This document shows, piece after piece, positions 1-10,886 of a stretch of DNA of 64,000 bases. The translations under genes and the position numbers were made by a program. The stretch's first letter is position 1. Every line of letters starts with the position of its first letter. A model generated the notes under the pieces. It saw only the letters and a list, made by a program, of their open reading frames with translations, was not told where the DNA came from and ran no database searches. The DNA comes from Setoptus koraiensis (taxonomy: Eukaryota > Arthropoda). The DNA lies in the NCBI GenBank assembly GCA_048013815.1, contig CM106586.1, forward strand, positions 24,056,001 to 24,120,000. The letters are read 5' to 3'.

Positions 1-1318
1 TTTTACCAAGAATAAAATCGGCGCAAATACAGAAAAAATCGTTGATGCCAGTGGGAGAAATAGAATTGATGGACTATCGATGAATGCCATGCAACCCAGG
101 GTGGTATCTGACAAGATCACCACTTCCACCGGTGGTAGACATAAACGAGACGCAGCATCAATTACATATAACGTTTCTAAATTGATGCCACCGTATGAGA
201 TGGAATCGATCAGGAGAAAAGAGGAAGATGAAATGAGTAACCAATCGTTGCTCAAAAGATCCTCAGAACTAGAGAATTTGCGTCCCGAATCATCGGACAC
301 ACATGTATCCGGTAAGTTACATCTCGATGAAGCGTCCAATCCTTTCCTAGAGAGAAATCTTGCGAATAATACAGAGATGTCCAACTATACTTCGGAGAAC
401 GAAATACCAATATCGACCGAAGGTAATCTGTCGAGGTCCGATCAAAGTCAGCAGGAGAGTTCAGACATAGAAAATATCAAAACCAAACTCCCAATCGATG
501 GTATAACACATTTACCTTTGTATAACGATAATGTTCAAGTCATCAACCAAAGAGAGGATACTAGTAATGTAGAGGAAAAACGGGATGCCATCATGAATAC
601 TTCTATTCCTGACATTCTTAATGATATTGATAAACCGGCGTTAGGGGGTAACTTAACTTTTGGTAACCCGGAACCAGTTACTGCGGCAGATTTACACAAG
701 GAAAACCAGATCATTTCCAATCTGTTCAACGTAGACCACGGATTACTCTTCTATCCAAGTGAATATCCAGAAGAAAAGAAGAAATATCATCACAAGAAAA
801 AACATTCGAACTATAAAAAGCAGCACAAGCACAAGATGAGCAAAGGGTATAAGAAAGGGGGCGAGAAAAAGAAGAAGCATAAGAAGGAAGAAAAGAAGTT
901 TCTGAAAGAGAAGGGATTCAAAGGGGCGAAGAAAGGTAAAAAGGTGGTAAAGGGTAAGGGTGGACAAGGAGGCAAGAAGGGTATGAAGAAATACAAGGAC
1001 AAGGGCTATAAAAAGAAAGGATTCAAAAACGTTTATCATAAGGAAGAATTCGGAGACAGTAAAAAGTATTTCGATGAATTCAGAGATAAAGATTTCAAGA
1101 AGAAGTATAAGAAATTCAAAGATAACTATGAGTATAAACAGATGAAAAAGTGGCAAGGTAAAGATGTGAAAAAGGCCAAGAAGTACAAAGATCATGGTGA
1201 AAGCTACAAGAAAATGGGTAAAAGTAAATGGAAGAAAAAAATGAGCAAATCCTCAAAAAAAGGAGAGAAGCACAAGAGTCACGGAGAAAAGAAAAAAAAG
1301 AGTTCTTATGGATACTAA
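1..1318 (+). CDS. Lysine-rich, probably secreted matrix-type protein (5' partial)
   Basis: The reading frame is open to the left edge of the window, so the first exon or exons, including any signal peptide, lie outside; the first in-window ATG at 80 need not be the start. The N-terminal half is acidic and Ser/Asn-rich without a recognisable domain. From about residue 235 (counted from that ATG) the protein becomes extremely basic, dominated by KK, KKH, GYKK and YKKK. The stretch around residues 315-375 (FKNVYHKEEF, then FDEF, then KKWQGK and HGESYKK) resembles, from memory, the YHKDEY...FYDD core of insect lysine/histidine-rich matrix proteins, with lysine replacing much of the histidine. The C-terminus is SSYGY. 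It is convergent with TAF6, the stop codons being 127 bp apart. Function is unknown; a cuticle or extracellular matrix role is inferred from composition only. Confidence 0.75.
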   Translation, partial: FTKNKIGANTEKIVDASGRNRIDGLSMNAMQPRVVSDKITTSTGGRHKRDAASITYNVSKLMPPYEMESIRRKEEDEMSNQSLLKRSSELENLRPESSDTHVSGKLHLDEASNPFLERNLANNTEMSNYTSENEIPISTEGNLSRSDQSQQESSDIENIKTKLPIDGITHLPLYNDNVQVINQREDTSNVEEKRDAIMNTSIPDILNDIDKPALGGNLTFGNPEPVTAADLHKENQIISNLFNVDHGLLFYPSEYPEEKKKYHHKKKHSNYKKQHKHKMSKGYKKGGEKKKKHKKEEKKFLKEKGFKGAKKGKKVVKGKGGQGGKKGMKKYKDKGYKKKGFKNVYHKEEFGDSKKYFDEFRDKDFKKKYKKFKDNYEYKQMKKWQGKDVKKAKKYKDHGESYKKMGKSKWKKKMSKSSKKGEKHKSHGEKKKKSSYGY

Positions 1319-1445
1319 TCAAAACCGATGTAGTATTATTTATAACAATCAATATAAATTAAAATTCATTTGAAGCAATCAAATCAATCAGAAAATTACG
1401 TCGGAACCATCTCCATTTTTACTAACATTATATTATCATTTGTTA

Positions 1446-2962
1446 TTATGATGATGATTGTCGCAATTTTTGTACTGCAGCACACAGTTCTGGGCCCAAA
1501 AAACCGTAATCTCTTATATATTCCTCCACAATGTCGGGGGGCGGTCTATTATCCTGAATTAAAATAGATAACAATCAATGAGACATAGTTAGCATAACTA
1601 TAAATTTAAATTATTTACAACAACCTAAAGTAATAAACTTACTCTTATAGTGGTGGGTATGGCCTGCGGTCGAAGGAGAATTGTTTTGATATGGTATTCG
1701 GCTGAGCCGCTCTCTATTGTGGCTGGCACCCGTTCAAAGAATGGTCTTATTCTTTCTCCAATCATTTTTAGTCTTCTCAAGAGAAGACTTCTTTGTACTT
1801 CAGAGCCTAGTTCACATAGAGCGGATATAGATCCGTAGTAACTGGAAAGCGGTAGATTGGGATTATCTAATGCCCTGCTCAAAAGGCGAGTTATACGAGT
1901 TTGTAAACAATTTGTTGATGAATTAAAGTTTTTACATATTGTGGATAATAATTTTGAAGCAAAATCTCTTAATGCATAGTGATTATCTTGGTCAGGCCTG
2001 TTGCAAATCTGCTTCGATACTATGCAAGTGATAACTGTCGGACATAGCTCATGTAAATATTTTTCTAGATATAATGTTTGATTTTCGAGCAGTGACCGAA
2101 CCATACGCATGAGATAGATGAGCAAAGCCAAATTATTGTGTACAACATTGACTTTGACTCCCTCCGATATGAAAGTACACAACCTCGGTAACATTTGATG
2201 CAATCCTGGATCATAGCTCAACGATTGTAAAGCTTGGTGCCTTCTTGGCTCTACTGATCCTACACAGGCCTCAGTGATCTCTTTGTAATACAGTTGTTGT
2301 TCTACACTTAACTCATGAGTGGCTAATTGTTTAATTCTGACAGTCTCGATATGTTTTTTGGTTGGATTGCCAGCTGGATTTGTTCGCTGTCCATTAATTT
2401 CCATAGCTTTGGTCCTATGTAGATTAGTATTTGAACTGGCAAGAGATCTGAGAGGATCAACGCATTCTAATCGCTGTTGATCTTTGTTCAAAGGTGGTGG
2501 GTTTTCTGGTATAGCAGGCTGTACGCCATCTATGACGAGCCAATGAGATTTTATTGATACATCTTGGGGCAATTTTGGCAAGTTGACACGTGCAATAACA
2601 TCTGCTAATTCAATCTCTTTTTCTTCATGAAAAAATATTTCTCTGCCGCCTCCAGATGCAAATCTGAATGGTATGAATTCCTCACTGTGAAAACCTAAAA
2701 CAGGTTGTATGTTCTTGACTTTGAGAGCATTGTCAATATCTTTAGTTAATAGTTTCTTCCTTTTAGAATGACAACAAAATTTCTCTGCTTCTTTAACTAT
2801 GGATCTGAGTTTATTCGAAACGTCCTCGGCCATCATTTTGGCTGCGTCCTCGGTCAGAGTGCCTATCTCATCTGATTCTGCCATGAGTCTAATAGAATCA
2901 ATGCCAAAACAACGTTTCGAGTCCCACGGAGTGAGTGTCCTTTTATTGTCCTCCTTGCTCAT
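1446..2962 (-). CDS. TAF6: TAF6, TFIID subunit
   Basis: Subunit of TFIID (and SAGA-type complexes) that pairs with TAF9 through a histone fold. There are two exons: 2962-1643, then an 89 bp intron (GTAAGT...TTCAG, 1642-1554), then 1553-1446, giving about 475 residues, close to yeast TAF6 and shorter than the human protein. Residues 20-90 are the histone fold (IDSIRLMAESDEIGTLTEDA, AKFCCHSKRKKLLTKDIDNA). They are followed by the family signature FIPFRFASGGGRE and a C-terminal HEAT-repeat region from about 210. The second exon gives EEYIRDYGFLGPELCAAV, which fits a TAF6 C-terminus better than running on through the intron to the nearby stop. Oddity: the first 17 residues (MSKEDNKRTLTPWDSKR) and the upstream DNA closely match the start of p47 at 12777, in inverted orientation. 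The rest of the protein is clearly TAF6. Confidence 0.93.
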
Positions 2963-3145
2963 TGTTGGTGATAGTTTTCTATCTATTTAATGATGAGATT
3001 AATAATTTATGATAAATTTTTGTTTAATCAACAACAACAGCAAGAATGAAATAAAATATTCTAACCTGGCCCTGCACTAAACGCGGTTTATTCAAATCTC
3101 AAAAAAAGTGATCATCTCTCCCGTCGCCTGCCAGTCTCTCCCTAG
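2912..3145 (-). repeat. Inverted duplication, arm A: promoter, 5' UTR and first 17 codons of TAF6
   Basis: Read on the minus strand, this stretch aligns almost end to end with 12593-12827 on the plus strand. Best matched are the distal block (gagatttgaata...cgcgttta, roughly 80% identical by eye), the block next to the ATG (attaaatagayagaaaacta) and the first 51 coding bases (40 of 51 identical). The central UTR part is weakly alignable. Both arms place the ATG at the same relative position, so the copy carried promoter, leader and start codon together. Confidence 0.85.
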
Positions 3146-3198
3146 CAAGAGCTCCCTTCATTGTGAGATCTCCCTTGATAAAATAAGCCTTTTGAGTG

Positions 3199-5807
3199 TG
3201 TGATGCCGCGATGGGCATCGGTAGCACATAGCCGGTCTAGCTAACACGCCCCTCCGCACGGATATCCATGAGCGGATGCGACCGCGCCACTGCTCAGCAC
3301 AAGGAGCGCGTATGACCATAACAAACACTGATAACGCAATGCTTTGGCGCCGAGACGACGGTTGAAATTAGGAATAGAGGCTCTAAAGAGGATGACTAAC
3401 AACTTTTCAAGTTGTCGTGATAAGTTGGATCCCAAAAAAGGAGACTAGGAATCAGTACCGATTATCGACACGCAGGAGTAAGACATAACTCGAAAAACAT
3501 ATAACGATACAATACATGTACCCAATAAAATTCAGTAAATCAGCCAATTAGCATTGCTCGAAACCCAAATATTACGACACCTCCGTTACACTAACCGAGA
3601 TTTCAACATATAAAATCCTCACCAGTCCACCGACCCATAGTATATATAATTAAAAAATGACTTAATTAATAAAGCACATTTAAAAGTAGACTATAGTCAA
3701 GTAAAATTTAATTAATATACGTAATATAAATAAAATTATACTATAATAATCCATATTGAATTCAAAGTAATAAAAAGATAATATAAGAATAGTTTATTAG
3801 TAAAAACAATATAAATAATTTTATAATAAAATATACAAAAAATAAAATTAATAAAAAATAATAAAATAATTAAAATATATAAATAAAATATTAATAATAA
3901 AATAATATTAAATATATATATAATTAAAAATTAAAAAATAAAATAAAATAAAAAAACTAATAAAAATAAAATAAAAATAAAATAAAAAATAAATAAAAAA
4001 TTAAAATAAAAATAAATAAAAAAAAATTAAAAAATATCAAAAATAAAAAAATATAAATAATAAAAAAATAAATTAATATATTAAAAAATATAAAATAAAA
4101 AATAAAAATATTAATAAAATATATAAATAATATAAAAAATTAAAAATAAAATAAAAAATAATAAAAATAAAAATAAATTAAATAATATAAAATAAAAAAT
4201 AAAATAAATAAAATAAAAATAATAAAAATATAAAAATAATAAAAATTATAATAAAAATAAAATTATAATAAAAATATAAAAATAAAAATAATAATAAAAT
4301 AAAAATAAATAAAAAATAAAAATATAATATAAAAAAATAAAAAAATAAAATAATAAAAAATCTAAAAAATAAATAATATAAATATAAAAATAAAAATAAA
4401 AATAAATTATAATAAATAAATAAAAATAATAAATAATAAAAAAATAATAAAATATAATAAAATAATAAAATAATAATAAATAATAAAATATAAAAATAAA
4501 TATTAAAATAAAAAAAAATAATAAAAATATAAAATTATAAAATATATAAAAAAATAATATAATATAAATAATAAAAAAATAATATAAAATATAAAAAATA
4601 AAATATAAAATAAAAATAAAATATAAAATAAATAAAATAAATTAAATAAATTAATATAAAATAAAAATATATATATAAAAAATAAAAAATATTATAAAAT
4701 ATAAAAATAAAAAATAATAATAAAATAATAAAATAAATATTAATAAAAATAAAATAAATAAAAAAAATAAAAAAAATAAAATATATAAAAAAATAATAAA
4801 TAAAAAAAATATAATAAAAATAAATATAAATTATATAAAAAAAATAAAAAATATAAAAAATAAATTAATAAAAAAATAAAAAATAAAATAAATATAATAA
4901 AAAATAAATAAAATATAAAAAATATAATATATAAAAAAAAATAAAATAAAATAAAAAAAATAAAAATAAATAAATAATAAAATTATAAAATAAAAAATAA
5001 AAAAATATAAAAATAAAAATAATAAAAATAAATATAAAAAAAAAAAAAAAAAAATAAAAAAAAATAAATATAAAAATAATAATCGATTGCGAGGCACCCT
5101 CGCTTATTATTCCAATGCAGAAATTCTGACATAAATGCAAACTGATACACCAACCAATCAACACTAAGAACTGCCTCAAAGGAACGAACCTTTTCGGCAG
5201 ATAATTCACATATATTGTTACCTACTCAGTCACACCATTGCTGTACATATCCACCGATACAATCGGGTATTCGAGGCTAACTAAATTGTAATATCACATC
5301 CCATACCAAGAATCTTCGTTGCCTCAGATTCAACTACAAGTCAGTGACTTCCGAACTTAACTAAACAGCACCAACAGCAGCGCATTAACAGACACACTTG
5401 TCGATAGACTTCGCCTTTCCAAAGCATAGAAATAAATACAGACCTAGTTTCCATGAGATACTCATTTATTGTCATATACAACGACTCCTATATCAAAATC
5501 TGCCTCGGACCGCCAATCGCTTTCGGTGTAAAATTCCAGCCTAATTTCCTCTATAATATCACACTTATTCGATACAATTCTACCGACACATAACGCATCC
5601 CGAGGCAAGTCACTTGCTAGCGTATATACACAGGGTAAAACAAACAGTGCCTCGCGTTTGGTCACCGCTCAGCCATTTCTGATATTCACCATCTAATATT
5701 CACCGCCGTACATATCCGAACACCCGTACCGAAAGGTATTCCTAACCCAACGCATAAACGTCGCTGCCCGAGGTATTTACAATACACTCTGCTCCTTAGG
5801 CACGACA
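3199..5807 (+). repeat. 5' LTR, enlarged by an A/T tract
   Basis: This matches the 3' LTR at 9799-10886 over its left 390 bp and its right 715 bp. Between them lies about 1.5 kb absent from the 3' copy, mostly the A/T tract described separately. Short GCCTC/GAGGC words recur every 50 to 150 bp through both LTRs. The left end starts TG and the right end finishes CA. Confidence 0.9.
3641..5083. repeat. 1.4 kb A/T-only low-complexity tract inside the 5' LTR
   Basis: The sequence is almost exclusively A and T, with nearly no G or C after about 3790, and strongly strand-asymmetric: the plus strand is dominated by runs such as TAAAAATAAAAT. It has no fixed period, so it is an irregular expansion of (T)A3-6 words rather than a clean satellite. 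Apparent minus-strand reading frames of Phe/Ile/Tyr/Leu through it are artefacts of composition. A replication slippage product is likely; an assembly or consensus problem is also possible. Confidence 0.9.
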
Positions 5808-5811
5808 TTTT

Positions 5812-5822
5812 TGGTAGCAGAG
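5812..5822 (+). other. Primer binding site for tRNA-iMet
   Basis: TGGTAGCAGAG lies four bases after the LTR's final CA and is the reverse complement of the 3' end of metazoan initiator methionine tRNA (...CTCTGCTACCA). Similarity continues loosely with TGGTT further on. This is the usual priming site of many Ty3/gypsy elements. Confidence 0.8.
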
Positions 5823-5855
5823 CGTGGTTCATCGAAGTCCAAGCTCAAGTTTAAC

Positions 5856-6845
5856 ATGTCAAGACCCCGCAGGGATACGATCGATGATACGGCCGATGTA
5901 AACATGAACACAACAAGTGTAAATCTCTCTGAGTCAGCGGTCAGTGACCTAGTTACCGCTTTGGGTCAGGACCCAACTTTGGTGCTTTCGAATCTTCCCC
6001 GATTCGCTGGTGGTAAAGACGAGGACGCTGAACTTTTCTTCCGTGAATACAAGAACAAACTCATAACGGCAACTGATAAGATCAAGTGCACTGGACTACG
6101 TGTCGCGCTAACAGGAGCAGCTTTAGAGTGGTTAAAGGCAAACTTGAGAGCCGATATTGAAAGTTCTAACTGGAAATCGATAAAAGTCAAATTCATTAAG
6201 CGCTTCTGTTCAGACCAATCTGAGTACAAACACCAGAATCGGCTCGATAATATGCGTTACGAACCTGGTAGCGACATAACTGTCACTTCATTCATTGAAG
6301 CTTCCATTAACACATTTCGTAAAGTTAACCCACGAGGGAATCCACCACACGCTGACTATGGGAAGCGAGTCATCCGTGCAGACTACAATCGACTATCAAT
6401 TGAAATCGAGGATTTCTCGGATACAATCACGACGATGTCAGGAATTCAGGAGGAAAACAGCCCAAAGCCTGGCCTCGCAGTGGCCGAAACCATTGGTCAA
6501 GTTTGGATGAATGATCGAACAAAGATTTATCGGGACGGTCATAAGAGGCCTCAAAGCCAAAGTCAAAGGATTAAACTCTCTCGCGATTATCGCCATGGAT
6601 CCAGGAGCCGCAGTAACCATCACGGTTCTGTTAGAAAGAGCGTAGAACGAAGGTGGTCTATCTTTGATCTATCAGCCTCGATAAAAGATAAAGAACGTGC
6701 TTCGCAATCCTTAACCAACACCGAGAAGGACCTGTTGCAAGCCAATTATGAGGAAAAATATGGCAAGGTGCCATACCCATGCAAGCTTTGCCGACAGATG
6801 CACTTCCATAGACACTGTCCATACAAAATTTCAGACTCTAAATAA
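5856..6845 (+). CDS. Retrotransposon Gag-like protein
   Basis: A reading frame of about 329 residues starting at the first ATG after the primer binding site (MSRPRRDTIDDTADVNM). Residues roughly 45-150 have the pattern of a retrotransposon capsid N-terminal region (LPRFAGGKDEDAELFFREYK, then an ALEWLKANL segment and a KFIKRFCSDQ segment), typical of Ty3/gypsy-type gag. A basic Arg/Ser-rich stretch follows, and the end has a compact Cys/His motif (CKLCRQMHFHRHC) like a zinc knuckle. No pol product follows in any frame. The frame looks whole; whether it is still translated is unknown. Confidence 0.8.
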   Translation: MSRPRRDTIDDTADVNMNTTSVNLSESAVSDLVTALGQDPTLVLSNLPRFAGGKDEDAELFFREYKNKLITATDKIKCTGLRVALTGAALEWLKANLRADIESSNWKSIKVKFIKRFCSDQSEYKHQNRLDNMRYEPGSDITVTSFIEASINTFRKVNPRGNPPHADYGKRVIRADYNRLSIEIEDFSDTITTMSGIQEENSPKPGLAVAETIGQVWMNDRTKIYRDGHKRPQSQSQRIKLSRDYRHGSRSRSNHHGSVRKSVERRWSIFDLSASIKDKERASQSLTNTEKDLLQANYEEKYGKVPYPCKLCRQMHFHRHCPYKISDSK

Positions 6846-6953
6846 AACGGATCACTGGAGAACAGGATAACCCATTGACTGGACGTTGTCTAGCCAATTC
6901 ACCTGCAGACGTTGAACAGATTTTATTGAAGCATATTTATCGAGAAACATGAT

Positions 6954-7215
6954 GAGGGTTATTCATTTCTGAGCCAGAGCGTGGTGCGGTCAATACAAAT
7001 CCTGGCCAGATATGTATGGGCCTAGATCCCCAGAGAGCAGACGAAAATTGAATGCCTGAATTGATGTTAAAGTACAAAATTGAATTAAGAATGATAGAAT
7101 TGAGAAGCGTGAGGGTCTTTCATTTCTGAGCCAGAGCGTGGTGCGGCGGACACAAATCCTTGCAAAATTTGTAGAAACCTAGATCCCCAGAGAGCAGACG
7201 AAAATCGAATACCTC
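6954..7215 (+). repeat. Two direct copies of a ~104 bp unit containing a PBS-like sequence
   Basis: Copies at about 6954-7057 and 7111-7215 share gagggt, ttcatttctgagccagagcg, tggtgcgg and gatccccagagagcagacga at roughly 85% identity. The word CCAGAGCGTGGTGC in each resembles the primer binding site region GCAGAGCGTGGTTC at 5817. The stretch has no reading frame and lies just 3' of gag. Confidence 0.8.
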
Positions 7216-9082
7216 ATGCGAACCTCAAGTATGAGCATTGAACTAGCTAATGCTGATACTTATTATATCTAAATATAAATACATACGCAGTAACGAGCCC
7301 AGCCTCAATAACGATTATATAAATAACGAGCCCAGTCTCATAAATGATATTAATGCGCACGAGCAAAGACTCGATAACTATAATAAGATCATCTTTTAGT
7401 AATGCATACCGGTTTATAACTGCAGTAGCTACATATTCCAGAACATCATCTGTCAATAACCACCAACTGGATAGAAACTTATGACAGGGGCCCCCTTTAC
7501 TCAAGAAAGTGGTACATACATCAGCTACTGATCACGACACTCTCATCTTACCCTTCCAATAATTCTCTTATACATTTAGATCAGTGCCGACCCATTCGGC
7601 ACAAAGAGGCAACTTACACTTCTACTGATACTAACACATCTACTAACACTTCTACTGATACTAACACATCTACTAACACTTCTACTGATACTAACACATC
7701 TACTGATACTAATAATTCACTTACTAACCATGACCACCCAGAGCAAGCCGAGTCAGGTGATACTCTTACCTTACAGAACGATAATCTATTTCTTCAACCA
7801 AATCAATACAACGCTCCGAATGCTCCTAACACCGAAGAAAGACCCCAAATTGAACGCACACAGTTAAGCAACACCACTCTTAAACACAACCAATGAAAGT
7901 CCGCCCGCAACTGACCAAGTCAATTTACGAAATGGAAGCCAAACTCAACCTGAGGAAAATTCTGTCTTGAGAGGGACCCAAGAAGCTCAATCAGTTAACA
8001 GCGAGACGCTAAACAGTAGCACCACACCGGACGCGTCCTCTACACCCTACCCCAAACCTTACACATTGAGACAGAGGGGACAAATACGACTACCGAGGCG
8101 ATTTGCCGATTAACTCCATAACATATGCACACACAGTCGCTTTTATATATATATATATATATATCACATTACCTCTCACCCGATACTCTAGTACTAACTT
8201 AACCAAAGCATTTCTGCCTCAAAATTGACAAACATATCGGCAGAAATTTCTGATAATTCCCTCCTAACAAACATACACTAACCATAGATAAATCACTCGA
8301 CAGAATAATAGTATCTCAGGCATGATAGATATTCTGCCCCCTATGAGCATCGATACAACGTATGCCTCAGAATTAATTACCCATCGACAAATTATTCACA
8401 TTTAACCCCCTAGTTCCTCCTTGATAACAGTTCTAAAATCTAGTCGAGAAAATACCTCGACGCAAGGCATAAATTTCGGAAAATAATTCATGAGAGACTC
8501 CATACACATATACCTATTGATAATCAAAATATCAACGCAGGATGCCTCGCAACCGGTAATGTATCGGCAAAGCAACCTGTCCTTCTGACAGAGACCTATT
8601 CAATCGATCAATTAAGGATCTGCCGATAGGAATGCTCCATCCGAGGCGCACCGGTTTCTATGGAGTATATATGACTTAAACAATCTGGATGTGACACGCC
8701 TTAAAAAGAGTTGCAGCTCGCTAAATAATTCTAACAATATTATACACGATTATTGAAGATGGCTGACTAATTTTTAACCGACAAGGAATTCGAATACGAG
8801 GCATAAATTCTCATAAACAAGCTGATGAGTTGGGACCCGAGAGCTCATGTACAAGTTGCTAATCGAACCTGCTTCGAAGTGCGCAAATCTACCGACGGAT
8901 ATACAAACAATTGGCACCATCCACTCATCCATTATTCATCCTATTAACATGTCGATAGCGATCTTATTTTCAAGGCAGAATTCACTCGTATGGCATACTC
9001 ACAAGCCACGAACAATTAAGCCACGAACATGTAAGACACAAAAAACCAAAGCCTCAAAGAGATAGGATCAAATACTTAATGG

Positions 9083-9472
9083 CTAGGAATGATCTTTATT
9101 AGGAGGCAAAACGCTGAAACCAAGGAAGACGTTTACAATCCCGAGCCTTTGGTTTATTTGTGGAAGCAATTTAAAAACGTGGTTGTTGATATGCGCTGGG
9201 ACCTTATTGAATCCATTGCCCGAGGCCAATGACAGGACGTAGGCACACTTGTAATCGCCACCGACTTTCTCTTTAACCGCAATTAGCCCATAATATTTAC
9301 CGTTTTTGAAGAATATATTTGCGGTGATCAAACCTGGCCCTTCCAATCGTTCAGGGAAATGATCTACCTGACAAAATACAACATTGCATGGATAATGATG
9401 CTGGCTTAGCCTTGCTCTTAATAGCCGATAGGCGCTAACCATCCTATTTCGCTCTCTCGGATTCTTATTCAT
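9083..9472 (-). CDS. Unrecognised antisense ORF inside the retrotransposon
   Basis: A 129-codon frame on the strand opposite to gag, starting MNKNPRERNRMVSAYRLLRA and containing a plausible mix of hydrophobic and charged blocks (ITANIFFKNGKYYGLIAVKE). Its composition is more protein-like than the repeat-derived shadow frames of this window. I recognise no family and see no splice sites or promoter. It may be a captured fragment, an antisense accessory gene or chance. Confidence 0.25.
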   Translation of the reverse strand: MNKNPRERNRMVSAYRLLRARLSQHHYPCNVVFCQVDHFPERLEGPGLITANIFFKNGKYYGLIAVKEKVGGDYKCAYVLSLASGNGFNKVPAHINNHVFKLLPQINQRLGIVNVFLGFSVLPPNKDHS

Positions 9473-9798
9473 GATGACCGTTGGATAATAATCGTAGTTA
9501 TTTATAAATAATTGAAGGTGCTCTTACAAGATGAAATGGACAAATGATAACGGAATTTCTCTGCATACAAATTCCGTTACTGACCACGTGCGTTACACCG
9601 AAAACAATGTTAGTGCACATGCGCACCGGAAAGGAGGGAATTTCAAATACTTGTATTGTAACCGACAACAAGACTCACTATCAAGGTTTCCTCGTTTTTC
9701 CCACAGAGGTTTTCGAGGTTTTTGCCCAGGTAGAGGAGATATTTGAACCGACTATGTGTTGCACTCTCGTAAAATCGTGCTCTAAGAGAGGGTGAAAT

Positions 9799-10886
9799 GT
9801 GATGCCGCGATGGGCATCGGTAGCACATAGCCGGTCTAGCTAACACGCCCCTCCGCACGGATATCCATGAGCGGATACGACCGCGCCATTGCTCAACACA
9901 ATTAGCGCGTATGACCATAACAAACACAGATAACGCAATGCTTTGGCGCCGAGACGACGGTTGAAATTAAGAATCGAGGCTCAAAAAAGGATGACTAACA
10001 ACTTTTCAAGTTGTCGTGATAAGTTGGATCCCAAAAAGGAGACTAGGAATCAGTACCGATTATCGACACATAGGAGTAAGACATAACTCGAAAAACATAT
10101 AACGATACAATACATGTACCCAATAAAATTCAGTCAATCAGCTAATTAGCATTGCTAAAAACCAAAATACTACAACACCCTCGCTTATTATTCCAATGCA
10201 GAAATTCTGACATAAATGCAAACTGATACACCAACCAATCAACACTAAGAACTGCCTCAAAGGAACGAACCTTTTCGGCAGATAATTCACATATATTGTC
10301 ACCTACTCAGTCACACCATTGCTGTACGTATCCACCGATACAATCGGGTATTCGAGGCTAACTAAGTTGTAATATCACATCCCATACCAAGAATCTTCGT
10401 TGCCTCAGATTCAACACAAGTCGGTGACTTCCGAACTTAACAAAACAGCACCAACGGCAGCGCATTAACGAACACACTTGTCGATAGACTTCGCCTTTCC
10501 AAGGCATAGAAATAAATGCAGACCTAGTTTCCATGAGATACTCATTTATTGTCATATACAACGACTCCTATACCAAAATCTGCCTCGGACCGCCAATCTC
10601 TTTCGGTGTAAAATTCCAGCCTGATTTCCTCTATAATATCACGCTTATTCGATACAATTCTACCGACACATAACGCATCCCGAGGAAAGTCACTTGCTAG
10701 CGTATATACACAGGGTAAAACAAACAGTGCCTCGCGTTAGTTACCGCTCGGCCATTTCTGATATTCACCGTGTAATATTCACTGCCGTACATATCCGAAC
10801 ACCCGTACCGTAAGGTATTCCTAACCCGACGCATAAACGTCGCTGCCCGAGGTATTAACAATACACTCTGCTCCTTAGGCACGACA
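9799..10886 (+). repeat. 3' LTR (1,088 bp)
   Basis: Begins TGTGATGCCGCGATGGGCAT, ends TTAGGCACGACA, and is followed by the target repeat AGTG. Apart from the A/T tract region it matches the 5' LTR at about 95-96% by hand count. It ends 282 bp upstream of the NCBP2 start codon, so LTR promoter activity could reach that gene. Confidence 0.92.

Larger units (their letters stand above)
6846..9798 (+). other. 3' internal region of the retrotransposon, no recognisable coding
   Basis: It holds the duplicated unit above, a 30 bp tandem repeat (about 7616-7712, three copies, core ACTTCTACTGATACTAACAC), a (TA)n run (8143-8164), and from about 8170 to 9060 a stretch rich in the GCCTC/GAGGC words also found in the LTRs. 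No pol domain is visible in any frame. The right end carries the purine tract of second-strand priming. Confidence 0.7.
3199..10886 (+). mobile_element. Ty3/gypsy-like LTR retrotransposon, gag only, non-autonomous
   Basis: The element is bounded by two LTRs that begin TGTGATGCCGCG and end CACGACA, and is flanked by a 4 bp direct repeat AGTG (3195-3198 and 10887-10890), the expected target duplication. A primer binding site matching initiator-Met tRNA follows the 5' LTR at 5812, and a purine-rich tract (AGAGAGGGTGAAA) precedes the 3' LTR at 9799. A gag frame occupies 5856-6845. No protease, reverse transcriptase, RNase H or integrase is recognisable in the remaining 3 kb, so the copy is broken or was always non-autonomous. 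Shared parts of the two LTRs are about 95-96% identical by hand count, suggesting insertion a few million years ago at insect-like rates. It sits upstream of both TAF6 and NCBP2. Confidence 0.92.

Noticed and set aside
743-1195. Minus-strand hydrophobic frames opposite the lysine-rich gene
   Set aside because: Reverse complement of lysine codons gives Phe/Leu; composition artefact.
1370-1567. Plus-strand frame with a hydrophobic stretch, looking like a small membrane protein
   Set aside because: It is antisense to the last TAF6 exon (1446-1553), whose minus-strand translation and splice sites are more convincing.
1625-1642. An 18-base intron (GTAAGT...TTTAG) in TAF6
   Set aside because: Far below animal intron size; the 89 bp intron ending at 1554 gives a sensible TAF6 C-terminus.
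4831-5209. Minus-strand Phe/Ile/Tyr-rich frames
   Set aside because: Translation of the A/T-only tract.
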